Assembly: GCA_029207755.1 (NCBI GenBank)
Contig: JARCOQ010000006.1
Location: forward strand, 17,520,890 to 17,584,889
Reading direction: 5' to 3'
Source: Chamaea fasciata
Lineage: Eukaryota; Chordata; Aves; Passeriformes; Sylviidae
Length of the DNA stretch: 64,000 nt
This document shows positions 22,301 through 35,953 of the stretch, piece after piece. The translations under genes were made by a program, and so were the position numbers. The notes below the pieces were generated by a model, which worked only from the letters and a program-made list of their open reading frames with translations, ran no database searches and was not told the DNA's origin. The first letter of the stretch is position 1; each line of letters opens with the position of its first letter.

Positions 22301-25300
22301 TGCTCTGTACCAGCTCTCTGAAAAACTCAAGGGCCAAGTTAATTCCTGGCCCAGCTCTGGGTCACAGGCTGCTGTCTGAAGAGCTGTATATTCGAGAGTC
22401 CAAAATAACTTTCTCTGAACAGCAATGCGTTACTGACATTGCTGACACCAGGCTGAATTTTGCCACATCTGCCTCCACAGACTGAGGGCTCAAATAAACA
22501 GCACTGAATGCCACGGAAAATCACTTGCTTGTTCTTGTGCAACTGGACCTGACTATGACTATTTACTATCAGCGCAGATTACCTGATTACCAGGCTTGCA
22601 GACGTGCGACTCCTTGTAATTGGGTGCTTGTAGTAAAACCTTCCAGGAGTGTTCAAGTGAAGCAGGAGGATCACAGGTACCCACTACAAGAAATCTTATA
22701 ATTCTTCTTATACCTCCCTGAACATCACCGTCTTTATAAGCATGTTTCACTTACTCATTATTATAAACAAGAAAAACTAACCCACTCCAGCTGATTATGT
22801 AAAAAATATATTTGTCACTTGTTTCCATCTGACATTTGGAGCATTCTCCAGAATTCTCATTTGCTATGATTTGCAGGAAAATCCAGCTTGTCAGGCTTGC
22901 TAAAAGGAATACGAACAATATCTTTCACATGGGTGTTACTGTTTTACAGAAGGGCTGATGTGTAAAAGGGTTTCTACCTTTAAATTTATGACCTCTCTAT
23001 GTTTGAGAAACGAAGCCATGTAAACACATCCGTTTCCTGGGGAGGCTGTGGTGCTGTCTGGGCACAGACACCCAGGCAAGCCAAGGAGACAGATTCCAGT
23101 TTTGCACTGTCTTGCAGGTTGGCAGAGCAGGCAGGACCACATCAAAATCGCAGACCGTTGCAGATCTTCATCATCTCTCCTTTACTCACCTCACTGCTGA
23201 TATTTCCTTGGAACAAAAGAAGTCATAAAGTTCTTATTTTCCCCTTATCCTTCCACACATTCAAGTCCCTGGGTAGAGACCAAAACCTGCTTATATCTGA
23301 TATTATCAGACCCAAGGAACTGGTTTCTGACATTCCTGTTCAGGGGCTTGGAACATCTGCCCTTACTCAGAAGTTGAGCCCTTGCTCTCTCACTCCCAGC
23401 CTTGCTGGGATGCTCACGCCCTTCTGGTGACAGGCAATATTGTCTTCTCCAGTTGCAGCCACACAGGGCAGAACAGGGGGAAGCTTCAGGAACACACCTT
23501 GTATTTGGAACACTGCAGAGCTCTGGAACACCCCAACCAGAACCTTCTCATTATGCGTATTACCATCCACCTTGCACCCTTTCCCCTGAGCACCTAGAGA
23601 ATTACCCTGGAGCACTTCTTCCCTGACTTGTTCATAGAATGCCAATCTAGTTTTTACTGATTTTTTCTGAGAGTGATCTGAAGAGGATGATTCCATGAAC
23701 AACCACCATGGATTTGATATCTTAGGGTACAGAAAAGATTCCCTGGTGCAACCATAAGCAAGTTCGTGGGAGGTACCAGCCTTCAAAGCCATCAGCCTTT
23801 ACTGAGGTGGCCACGCAGCTGCCACATTGCATATGGGATTTGCTTTGCCATGTGGCCATTTAGTCACCCAGACAGGGCCTCCCAGCCTGAAGGGGAGCTG
23901 TGATGCCCAGGCTGCCACAGCAGTGCAGGAGAGCACACTCCCTTACCAGATCCACACTGAGGCTCACAGTAGCTAGTGGAAGGAAAAAAATCTCTCATTT
24001 CCATAACACAGGCTATCTCCTCTCTAAAATGGCTGGTAAGACAACTGCAGTGGAGCATGCACAAGGCTGCAGCACAGCACTGGAGAGAACAGTAACCTTT
24101 AAATACCCTAAAATCAAATCTTGTTTTACACAAAACTGCTATGGTAAAGTCGATGTGAATGAAGCACCTTTGAGTGAAGGAACAGAGGGAAAGGCAGTGG
24201 ACAGTTTTAGTGCCTCCTAGCAATTCTTTCTAATAAACTAGAGATGACAGACAGCCTTACCAACACATCCCTCATCTTCAAATATGACTTTCTTCAGACA
24301 GAGCTCAGTGGAACTGAGTCAGCCTTTTTTCTTGGGCCTAGCTCTTGGCATTTTTCATATTAAAACAAAGTATAATGTGGAAATAATTCTGGACTGTAGT
24401 AATCTGATGGGATTTTAGTAACACAGGCCACAGATTTGCTCTGCAAGAAATTTAGGCAAACAAAACAAAATGAAGATATCACACAAAACACCTGGTGGGG
24501 GTTGTTTTTTAAATACACTTATGGATTAAGTTACCCTTTATAGGGTTATGTCTGCCTGTGGAAGTGTGCGAACTTTTGCAGGATCTCCTGTCAGTGGAGA
24601 ACATAACTCCACTCATGCAGCAGCCAGCACTCACTGCTTGGCCTCTGAAGCTCCCAGGCTGCAGCAAAGGTCCCCTTCCCAAGCTCCTCACAGCCCCCGC
24701 ACCCCATTTTCCTGAGTCAGTCAAGGACAAGCTAAGCAGAGATGGGATCCCCTCATTGCAACACCCAACAGTCTCATGCGGACAAGGCTTCTGAAGGATC
24801 AGCTTTGCCTGACCTCCTAACTAGTAGTTCCTGCCAGCCAAAATTGAGCCCTGGAGTTATTTTTAGCCAGAACCCTTCATGAATTGCAGTTAACTCGCAA
24901 TATGCAAACTAGTGACTAGTGCTAGAGGAATCCCTATGGGTTTCGTGGTTCCACTCCCTGCTCAAAAGTCCAATTATTCATTTTTCTTGGAGCTGCAATA
25001 TTAATCTAAAAAAGTTGCACAAATGGCAAGAGATGTCATCCTCCGTCCATCCTCAGTTCAGATAACTGAAATAAAGGAAGATAAGCATTCAGCCCAGGGC
25101 TTATTAGCTATACAAAGTGCAGCTGCAAACCTTTAGAGGCTGAGGCTCCTCCAGCAATGCTTTTGACGAGAAATTTGTCAGTACTTTCACCTCTGACTCA
25201 GGGCCAAACACGCTAGCGCAGAGATGGAATGGGAAAACTAGCCACAGAAATGGATGGATGAATTACTATTTAATGTTAATTTTATTCTTTCCAAATCACT

Positions 25301-26400
25301 TGCCTCAATACCTGTATGAGAAAATGCAGTAAAGTAAAAGGGGGGTTAAAGTAGCTGGAAGGGGTGACTGCTCTAAATCCTTTGGAAGGGAATGGAAATC
25401 TTTAAATGGATTTAGGCAGGCTTTGAATCAGACCTTATCACACAAGGAGGGACCAAGACAATTCAAAGCAGAAACTCCTCCACCTTTTTTTTTTTTCCTT
25501 TTCTTTTTTAATTTTTACAATTTCAATTCAGGCTTCCCCAGCTTTCCCCTGTGAACACAACAGGAATAAAGCACATAGATTGCATCAGCTATCACCATTT
25601 TAGACATCTTTGCTCCCAAGAAATTTAGTATTTGCTGAACATTTTTGCCCTGGGACCACTGATTATATATTATTTTGTAAGTGGGTACCAGGAAGATTCA
25701 TGCTTCCTCCCCAAAAGAGCTATAACTGTACTTTCATTACTTCATGTCTATCAACAAATAAGGCAAGTTTGCTGCTACTATGTTTGTCCCCTAATGGATG
25801 TCTACCATTGTAAAATTCCCCAACAGTCTGGCTCAATTAAACACTATTTGTTGATTCTGCTCTTTTGAACTCCACACGTGGAAGTGCAAGTCAGGGCGAT
25901 GCATTTAACCAAAAGCATTGAAAGGACTGTGTAGGATTCACACTGAAACAGAGACTTCATCAGAGTGCACCTTTCCCTTTTGCCTATTGCAGCCTCCGCC
26001 CTTCTCTCTGAGGAACAAAGAACCAAGTAAAAATAGGAAACTGTCGGAATGGAAGATTATTATAATTTTTGTTGCAAGCTGCTATGTAAAAAAAAAACCC
26101 TCTGAAAAAACAGCAAACCAACACCAAAGAGCACTTCATCATAATATTATTACCAATTTATTAAACCAAGATTGCATAGACTGGAGAAATGAGTGTGACA
26201 CATCCCTGGGGGTTTTCTGGAGGTAGACCTCCAGCTGTTTCATTCTCACATGCACTCCTGTTTACAGGGGCATGGAAAAATATTTGCACTTCAGTTCAAT
26301 GCAACATAATTTTACATTGTTTACTGGCTTTCTTTAAGGAAGGGTATAAGCATGCACAGCAAGCTGGAGATGTCCACTTTGAGAGACAGGGCTACCATCT
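19321..26400. other. 5'-flanking DNA, no recognisable gene
   Basis: AT-rich sequence with no recognisable exon or RNA gene. It contains A20 at 20111-20130, a pyrimidine-rich stretch at about 21960-22140, and a T tract at 25485-25496. A MEF2-type site is at 20352-20361. A GAG|GTGAGT donor-like site on the minus strand near 23190 has no coding frame behind it. Confidence 0.7.
20352..20361. promoter_or_regulatory. MEF2 consensus site CTATTTATAA
   Basis: It matches YTAWWWWTAR and lies about 1.95 kb upstream of the inferred start. Mammalian PPARGC1A has functional MEF2 sites in the distal promoter (roughly 1-3 kb upstream) in a muscle autoregulatory loop, so a functional counterpart is plausible. 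The pattern occurs often by chance in AT-rich DNA. Confidence 0.35.
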
Positions 26401-26904
26401 TCCAGGGAGAGTGGGGGAAAACACAAGGTGGTAGTTAATTTATATCCTGGACAATGCTATAAATCGAAGCATCGCTGACAATTCCTGCCCAGTAAACATG
26501 CTCAATTTCATCTCCCATAAAAAGGCGAGCAGGCACTAAATAGCTACACATTTTGATTTTCATTTAGCCACTTTAATGATAGGTGATGTTAGTGGAAAAG
26601 ATCATTTATCTTCAGATTTATTTCATTCGAGATAAAAGGCCTTGCCAATTTTTTAAAATTCATTTACACAAGTGAATAAATCTTCCCAAACAATAAGTAC
26701 GAAAGTCATATTTCTTTAACTTTGCTAAAATCTGAAAATGCTGATCTTGGAGTGAAATAGACAGCACTGGCATTTTAATCAAGAACATAAAGACTCCTCT
26801 TCTAAATAAGAAGTGCAGCTATACTTCAGGAAAAAAAAATCTCTGATTCAGAGATGCCTTTTTTAATGCATTTAGTCAAAAAATCTCTGATAAATCAGGA
26901 GAGA

Positions 26905-26970
26905 CACGTGCAATTTTTATGTCCCCTTCATTTTTAGATCAGTTCCAAAGTGAAGGCTACCTAAAAATAG
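26905..26970. promoter_or_regulatory. E-box plus canonical MEF2 site cluster
   Basis: CACGTG at 26905-26910 is followed 50 bases later by CTAAAAATAG at 26961-26970, the textbook MEF2 site of muscle enhancers. It lies about 8.5 kb upstream of the inferred start, in AT-rich DNA with GATAA motifs to its left (about 26460-26760). This is a candidate muscle enhancer by motif only. Confidence 0.3.
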
Positions 26971-29900
26971 ACAGAACCTAACCTTTCAAATATCTATACT
27001 GCTGCATACCACGAAGGCAAGCTTTCAGTGCCTCTCATGGCTTTCAAGAGCCTTGTGCTGTGCCTGTCTTCTCCTCTAGCACATTATCCTATGTTGCCTA
27101 TTGCACCCAGGCATGAGACAAGCTGCAAGTTGCAATGTGCAGTGCACTGCAATTTGTGATACGTGCACATTTGAGACGCACAAGCAGAAAGATCATGAAA
27201 ACCAGCCTTCCCTTTTGGTTGTTTGATTTTTGCCACAAAAAGGACACTGACAACATTGAACCTAGTAAATGGGGATGTGAAAATGAAGCTATACCGGCTG
27301 CCCCAGCAGCTCTGTTCAGAAAGCACAGGCTGTCTATTTGCAGCACACCACTCTTACAAATATGAAGGGGAACAATAAGCTCTTTTATTGTTTTCTACCG
27401 TGCTTGCAGACACAGTTCTACCCATCCAAAGAAGAGATTTTGCGACAGTGCACTGAACTGAGTGACCGCTGTAGAATTACAAGACAGAATATTTGGTAAC
27501 CATTACTTTGCATTACACTTTCAAAACTGTGATTCTGCTTGGCCTTAACGCTATAGGTCAACTTCATCCCAAGCACAATCCCAGCAATTTCAGGTCAGTG
27601 GCACCTGAAAAATCAATAGCATTTAAGTTGATGAAGTTATAAAAAGGGGGATTTTGACCCACACTGTACAAATACTTACTTTTATTGCACATATTCTTTA
27701 ATTTGTGTTATGCTATATTTCACTGTTCTCTAATGCTAAACACTTTGCTTAGCAGGTCCTAAAGCCACACTAGAAGCTGGAATAGGAGACATCTGTACTA
27801 AAATCCGGCTGTGGGGCTGCCCTGGAGGCTTTGAGTGACTGTGACTTTTGCTTACACGAAATACAAAATCACCCTTGTACCAGTTGTTAGCTAGCTACTC
27901 CTAGCAGGAATGAGCTCGTAAGGACTTGCTTTCCTTTGTTTACTGTCATGTTCTGCTCTGACAGAGTCAGAAGTTTGTCAAGGCATTTTACTCTGTCGAA
28001 AAAATGAGTAAAATAACTTGCACTGATAAAATAATGAAACAAAGCAGCATCAGACTAAATGAATTCCTTCAAAGAATTTTGGATGGAAAATGTCTTACCT
28101 GCTGACAGGAAGGCAAGAACAGCAAACAAAGGCATAGGAATAAAAGCTATTCAATAAAATATCGATTTCATTATCACCACCTATTCAACTTAATTTTCTT
28201 GGCATCCATATCCCTAATGCAGGTTTGTGATAGATCGTACAATCACTTTTTAATTAAGCCCAACTGTGCCTTGTATTAAGAACAAGACAGTATACATTAT
28301 GGCACAATATATCTACCAAAATATTTAATGCTTATCCTTTTCATTTTGGTATTTAAAAGTTGTTCTCTTAGGAGGTGGTATCAGTATTTAACAACATTCT
28401 TGACAGTAAGTATAAAAACAAAAAGCTTCATACTTAATCTAGCTATGTCAAAACTGACACTCCTTAAAATAACTGCTTTCTGTATATTTAGTATTTATAT
28501 TGCATTTTTTAAAATTATTACTCAGCTTTAAACATCTTAAGATGCAAAACTTGTTCCTTCTCCTACATACTGATGAGATAGAAGTGGCACAAGGATAGAA
28601 AACTCACATTTGACCAGTTGAATGCTACATGAAACAGATGTTATCATGTTACAAGAGATATTTAATGAGAAGACTGACAAAGTTGGTAGTATTTTTTGGT
28701 TCAGGTCTCTTCTGGTGTATTGCAGTTCTGCTGCTTGTGATGGGGCAGATCCACTATAAGAACAGCACTCACCTTCCACTGTAGTACTGGCACTTTTCAG
28801 AGGGCAACATTCACTTCAATTACTAAAATGTACCTGCCTTCTTTCAAGTAAGAAAAGGCTGTTGTTGCATATATAATGTGGTTTTAGTGTTTAATGCCAG
28901 AAATGAATCAGTAAACATAGTTACATTACGGTATACTATTTCTTATTCTGTACCCATAGTAACCAAATTAATCTCAAGGCACTGCTGGCATTAATTCAAT
29001 CTGAAGCTCATACTTTGGATTTCACATAGGTGCCTTCATCCTATTCTTCTTCTCAACTAATAAAATGTTAATATATGGCAATATATTTATTTCTGGTTCA
29101 GTTCAAATTGAGGTGTGCGGTACTTTGCAGAAACCTAATTAATATGAATCATACATTAGAACACTCTGTTTAGTATACAAAAAAAAAATAGCACATGAGG
29201 ATGAAACAGAAGATCCAAGAATTCATTTCTAGCTGTAACTTCTCTGTCTCTAGCATAGGGAAGGCCAATTTTCCTTATCCTTCAATCTCCATTAAAAAAA
29301 AAAATCCCTAACATACAGCGTAGTTCTTCACTGAAGAGCTATACTAAACAAATCACAAATTATTGAAAAAATAACCAGACTAAGGAGATCTTGGAAGATG
29401 AGATACTGGCATCTCTCCCTATATCACCATGAATTTGGTGCACACCAGCAATGAACTAGTTCCCACAGTGATCCAGAAGTACTCTCTTCAGCAACACCCA
29501 CTGATACGAGTTCTTCCACTGGAACAGCCTTCAGCCAAAAACACGTATCCAGCTGATAGTGAAAAACCATCTCCACACCCCAGGAATTATGCCTGTACTG
29601 CTCAGGAGACATAAGCAGCTCATCAGCTGTGGTATTGACTAGATATCAGACCTCAGCAGGAAGAAATCCAGTTCTTTTGTCAGAACTTAATTTGGGCAAT
29701 CTGATATCCCTGGCATGCTACTATCCCAAAATCTGATCTTTTACTTGAGAGGTTTTGCAGCAACAGTTGACACTTCTTGGAGCCCTTTCTTTCTAACTGT
29801 TCCCAGTCCCATGGATTCCCAGGAGCACTAGTGTCTCCAAGTATTTTGGTGCTTTCAAAATGGCCAACTAAGAGAAATTACAGCACTAAATGGTGCCCAA

Positions 29901-32810
29901 CTTGATCCAGCCACTGACAGAGTAACAGGGCCAGATTCTGCCACCCTTATTCACCACCTACAATAAGCAGTCCCATCAAAAGGGTGAGTTGATGTGGAGA
30001 GCGAAGGCAATGCTTACGGACGAGCAGAGGGAGTGTAGGTGATATGTGGCTCACCAAGTGAAGATGATCCCCACTCTGAAAAGAATCACCATCATTCCAG
30101 TGCTGCACTGCATGGAAGCTCAGGCCCCAGCCTGTGTACATGGGTCACAGACCTGCAGCACAGCTGGTATTTGGCTTACAAAGATCCCGTGTTCCGGCAA
30201 AAGCCCCAGGGATGTTTGAGCAAGCCCACAAATGGGTTGCACTGGCAGCCCTGTGCCCACCACTGCAGGACACAGAAGACTCAATGGGTCTCTACATCAG
30301 GAACATCACTCAAGGCTGTATGAAGAGATGCTCAAGCCCAGACTTTGCAGAAGGACCCACCTCAAACAAACCTCCACAACACAGGACTGCAACAAACAGG
30401 TGGAGTTCAAAGAGCTCCCCTGTTCATTTCAGGTTCTTGCCTTGGTAACTGAACAGCAAAACTCTCAGGGAGGCCCTGGTGTGCCCCTGGGCACTCCCAT
30501 AGCGCTCCCACTGGCCTTGAGCCCTGCCTGCATGCTGCATTCAAGGGCACAATACAGTCCTTCACTTTTACCAACTGCTACAGAGTAAGAATTCCTAGAA
30601 CGGCTCAAATACATACCAGTTCAAATATGGGTACTTTCAGACTTCTTTTTTATTCCAAATTATGTGCTTTGCCAGCTTCAAAAAAACAGATGGAAAATAC
30701 GTCCCTAAATGTGCACCCTTGTGATCATTCCAAAAGGAAAGCAGCACCAAGTAGCTTAAAACGTTTGCTAGAAAAAAATCTTTTCCATATCATGCAAATA
30801 GCAGACAAAAATAACTGCTAGGCAATTGATATACATACAAATATTGGTTATTTTAAACAGTAATTTGTTATTGAGGACATCTCACTGAAATATTATAATA
30901 TTCAATTTCCTCTGCATTTGCATGGAAAAGGAGCTGGAGCGCACATGATCATTCATTTAACTATTACATAAATACGTCTATCATAAGATCACACGGTTTT
31001 CAAGCCAGAGTTCAAATACATGTTTAATGCATGAGAGTATGATGAAGAAACTTGTGAACTCACAGGTCTCGTAGCACAATCTCAATCAGATACAAGCTTG
31101 GTGTAAATATGTACAGTGTCGTGTGTTTTCCAATAGCACCATGTCTCCAGGCAGCAGTCTGACATCAGCAAAGGAGACAGGTGGTTCCCTTTCCAACCCC
31201 AGAGGGGTGAAAAAAAGGAGTTAAGACAATGTGTAAATATAGCAATGTTTTTTCCTCAGTGTTTTGCTACAGTTCTCAACCCTTAATGAAACTGCAGTGC
31301 ATGAACAATTCTCATAACGTCTTTGCAACAAATCAGTGAGTGGATGTCATGTCCTAAGATATTTATAACCTTAAAGGTAGTGGTAAGTGATACTGTTTGG
31401 CAGCCTTGGTTTAGAAGTGCTGAAGTTATCTGCCTTTTGGTTTCGTAAGAAAGGAGCTCCAAAAAGCCACAAAAACCCAGTTTCCTTGCTCTAAATGTAT
31501 CCCTTTCCTATAGCAGATCACTGTTACTAATAATGCCTGTAAGAATGACAAACAACAGTCAATCACAGACACAGGGCAGGTCATAACTGCTTTTAGCTAG
31601 CTCAACTTTGTAAACTCTGACAGTGTGAGATATGCTAAACCCTGCACAATCCACAGTAGTTTGATTTTGAATCTCACATTACAAGAGTTCACACGTATGC
31701 TAACCTGCATATAGAATAACCCAATTTGGCCCTTTTTTCCTATCTGTACATAAATAGATACTTTTTTTTTTTTTACACAGTGACAGCCAGTGCCTCTTAA
31801 ACCATTTTCTTTTGTTGCATTTCCTTAGAAACACAAATCTTGTTCCTTGGCAGCAGTTGCTGTAAGTGCTGTACCACATGCCCAAACTAGTTCTCACTCA
31901 CAGCTTTAATTCACAGTAAGTGGCACGAAAGGAGGTCAACCCTTCTCAGAAACCACTTTCAGTTCTTTGCTGCTTCAGTATCTGTTCTATAAAGCCATCC
32001 GCCCTAACAGAAAGAAAGTTGTTTCTTATATTGTGTCCCTTGCTTTTTTATTATTGTCATCTTTATGGAATGGGCTGCAGAATATATCTGATGGAATAAA
32101 AGAAGATTATTCCTGAAACCACATTCCCTGTCTCCCTTTTGCAAGATCCTAAAAATGTAAGTAAAAAGAAAATAAAAATTAATACTTTCTGCAACAAAAC
32201 CAAAATGGCCCTTTCTTTTTCTGTGCAGAAAGACTTTAAATAAATGACATCTTGCAACTCAGTGTCAATCACTGGGTCTTACTTTCAGTTCAATTTTCTT
32301 GCTTACAGAATGATTTTTTTTTTTTTTTATCAATCCAACCAAGACATCATGGAGGTTGAAAATCAAATCGCCTTCTTTTTTGCCATGATGCATCACTGGC
32401 AAGAGGAACGGCCTTGCTGACAATATTTTGCTGTCACATTTGCCTCTACAGCTTCACTGCCTTTTCTGTGATCAATGAAAACAGATTTTGACCTCATCTA
32501 TTTCATTTCAGACCATATTCTGCCCTGAGGCACACGAGTACAACCTATCATAGTTATAGTGGCAATTGGGGCAGAATTTGTTCCTTTCCTGACAATTCAA
32601 TATGTGATTCATGAACCAGAATTGAATCCAGTTCTCCTTTCCTAGAGCTCCTCTGGTTTTTGGCATCAGTAAAAAAATCAGCGAAGATGAATTTATGTTG
32701 GTCATATCAGCAGAACTGGCTGGGCAGTCAATAATCAGACTGCTTAGCAAGATGCTACCTGACCAAAAGTTAGTTACTGTGTTTTATTTACACAGTTTAT
32801 TCTGCACTCT

Positions 32811-32834
32811 GCTTGCTTGCTTGCTTGCTTGCTT
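32811..32834. repeat. (GCTT)6 microsatellite
   Basis: Six perfect copies of GCTT, bounded by CACTCT on the left and CACTTCC on the right. Likely length-polymorphic. No gene is associated. Confidence 0.95.
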
Positions 32835-34675
32835 CACTTCCCTCTCTGTTGTTTAACTAATGGGATCATAAGACCTGGAAAAACACCTCCTAGTCTTAAA
32901 CATTTCTAATTGGCTTAATAAAGCAAACCTAAAAAACGATAATCCTCTCCACAACCATCACCTTAAAAAACACACCCTGGCCACTAGACATGGAGTACAT
33001 GGTGTATTCACAGGGTATGCAGTGCAGGCAATAACCGGATGATCAAGTTTCTCATTAATCCCCGAGACAATGGACCACTTTTGAAAATACAGGCTCCATT
33101 TATACTCACACATGACTCTATGTGCCAACACCTGCATGCACTCTTTCATGCAACTTGCTGCACAGCTGAGGCAAGCACACTTCAGCACACACTGTCTCAC
33201 ACGGACACACAGCAATGCCATCTGAGTTCTGCAGCACTCCAGCACACCTGTGTTGTGGGGCACTCCCTCTGCACCACCTGCAGAAGTAGGAGAGTCTGTT
33301 CTAGACCACCCTGGGAGCACTGGCACTCCAGGGGCAATACCAGGAGCTCTTTTTGAACCTTGGAAGTCCCCAGTGTCTCAGTGTCTCACTCAGGATGACA
33401 GCCTTTGCATGCATAGATTGTATAGTGATTTTCTGCAGGACTTAGTTCTCAAGCAGAGACAAGGCTGACATCACTTTGAAAACCACATCCTAGACATCTA
33501 ATGAATTGCATACACGAGCTTAATCTGTAGTAGATTTGATGTACAGTAAAAAAAACTCCTTCATATAACAAAAGCACTAATCAACATATTGCATATTAGG
33601 CCTGCAAAGCACCAATTATCAGATGAAGAGGAGTAATACTAGATAGTTCCAGTTTCCTCAGTTCTTTAGCTATTTATGTCAACGGAAATCAAGCAAAACA
33701 ATGCCTATGGAACCACACATGAAAACACACGTGAAGGATTTCAGCCAACATTTCAGTTGAGATTTGAATGTAAGGAGAAAAAAAACTATTTAACAATAAA
33801 ACAACAAAAATAGAGCTCAGGACCTCCAAGTCCTGCTGCATACTGCTATTGTACTGGCTATGAGAAAACAATTTTTGGAAGCAAATTATTTTCATTGCCC
33901 TCACCATTTAAGAAAAATGCATTCAAAGCAAAACACAGAGCCTGATCCTGCCCTTCCGCAACCCCATCAAGCCTTACCACAAACTCCAGTGAAGCAAGAT
34001 TTATCCTTTCCCGTGGGCCATGCTCTGAGTCCTTAATTCAACACCTTATTCACCAAGTTGTTCCATGAGATTAGCTGTGGTTTCGAGTGTTGTTCATTCA
34101 AAGCAATGGGTCTACAAACACCCTCTTTCTCTGTATTGCCAGACTGAAGAAGATATGAACAATTTGGGGAACATTACTAAAAGCTCAGAGAGAACCTCAG
34201 TATCTTCTATGGGATTTTCTTTGGAGTGACAGAGCTTCCTGAGTTCGAAAACCAGGCTTGTGATGAAATAAATAGAACTCCCTTCTCCTACTTTTTTCTT
34301 TTTTTTAAGGTAACATGACCTAAAAAAGGATTTGCAAATACACTTGGAGAGGAGAGAGCAATTTTGCGTTTATTGGATTTTTGTTTAGTTTCTGCAGTTA
34401 TTTCAGAGAGTTTCTCAAAATTTTCTGTCTGTCAATCTTATACGGTTCATCTTTTCCGAGTGCAATGTGTCTAGCTTAATTTTCTTTTATTTCTTAGTGT
34501 ATTTGTTACACTTATTAATAATTACCTGAATGCCCACACACAATGCTTTATAAATGGGGCTGCAAATATCCCCTTTGATCACCACCAGAAAAACAAGCTT
34601 CTCCTCCTAAAGGGAAATAAAACCCAGCGCAACTCTTTGATCTACTATTTGCTGTTTTTTCAAGCTGCAGGAAAA

Positions 34676-34848
34676 CTTGTGCCTGAAGGGCCGAGCCCTG
34701 TTGGTTGGGCAGCCCAGGAGGGGTCTGTGTGCCGTACCGGAGTCACGCTTGGAGGCAGAGCACGGGAGCCACAGCCTGCCAGAAGTGCTGATTCACTGCG
34801 GCCGCTGAAGAGCCTGCCTAGTAGCTAAGCTGGGGGCGGGGGGGGGAA
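34676..34848. other. Isolated CpG-rich patch
   Basis: About 165 bases contain eight CpG (counted by eye), including a GCGGCCGC at 34798-34805, and end in a G-rich run (GGGGGCGGGGGGGGG, about 34832-34847). The DNA on both sides is AT-rich and nearly CpG-free. A TATAAATG on the + strand sits at 34549-34556. It is about 16.3 kb upstream of the inferred PPARGC1A start and could be an orphan CpG island or alternative promoter. Confidence 0.5.
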
Positions 34849-35893
34849 GATGGCACAGAGCATGGGGGCACCTTCATTGGTACAAATAAATAAACAGGAG
34901 GGAATGCCAAAGCTGTTGCAGAGACTGGATTCCCTGAGATCTCTGCTTCATACATGTGTGTTAGTTCATTTATTGGAACAAAACCTGTTAATACAGTTCT
35001 AGCCATAGGGGTAAAAAATACTTGCAAATGCACAGAAGTCATGTAAATCAGAAGTGCTGCTCTATTTTACAAGAAATTTTCTCCATTAATTAATTTCATG
35101 ACTTAGAGCAAATGAGCATGGTTGGAAACAGGGGACCCTGCTGATACCAATCTCACGGCATAGGATACCTTCGTTTCCCTCTCTCAGATTTATAGCAGAT
35201 GTACTCCCTGGCTCAAATCCAGGTGCGGACTAGGTACTTCTGTGGCTAAAACACCACTTTCTAACCTGGTTAAATCTACTAGTAACTTTTTCTGCTTTAG
35301 AGTTAGAAAATACCCCATAAACCCCCCAGGATTTTAAAATCCAGTTTCTCAGAGTTGTCACATTTATAATTAGAACGATCTGATACGACTGGCATTAGTG
35401 TGAGGTAGGAACATATCACAGAGGGCCAAGCAGACAAACTAAAATATTTCTCACCGTTAAAAAGGGAATTCTTCCAAGTAGAAATGTCAGTTGAGTCACA
35501 AGGGCTCTGTGCAAAAGTAGCACCTCTTCATCCTCATACCTACTCTTAGAAAGTCCTGTGCTGCTGCCTAACTTAGCCCAACAGACCACACCACCTACCA
35601 AAGCCCTGTCAACAGCTCTGGCCCCCTGTGCTAAACCCAGATCTTCCTCCAAGAAAAAAATTACTTTTCTGTAAGTGCAGGTTGTTTCAGAGCTACCTGT
35701 AACACCCCCAAATTCTACATAAAGACAGCATCTCTGTTGATACTGCACACAAGAAGATATGCCTCCACACAGAAAAAAAATGATGTTTGATAAAACACTT
35801 TGTCACAGTATTCCTGGATGCAGAATTTGCGTTGTAAGAGTAACCTTCCTATGTGCTGATGAAAGTACTTTTCAAGTTACTTACCCCCATACT

Positions 35894-35953
35894 GGAGAAA
35901 AAGAAAACAGGGAGGAAAGGGAAGAAAGGAGGGAAGAAGGAAAGGATGGAGGG
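35894..35953. repeat. Purine-rich low-complexity run
   Basis: About 60 bases of almost pure A/G (GGAGAAAAAGAAAACAGGGAG..., then GGAAGGAAA-type units) with isolated C and T interruptions. Simple sequence; no gene is indicated. Confidence 0.8.

Noticed and set aside
23160..23260. Minus-strand GAG|GTGAGT donor 4.8 kb upstream of exon 1
   Set aside because: Both ATG frames leading to it hit stops before the donor. A noncoding exon is possible but nothing supports it.
32060..32110. GGAATGGGCTGCAGAA resembling a CR1 internal motif
   Set aside because: The similarity stops after about 14 bases and nothing around it fits the family.
34243..34253. GTTCGAAAACC resembling a tRNA B box
   Set aside because: No matching A box 30-60 bases upstream and no cloverleaf could be drawn.
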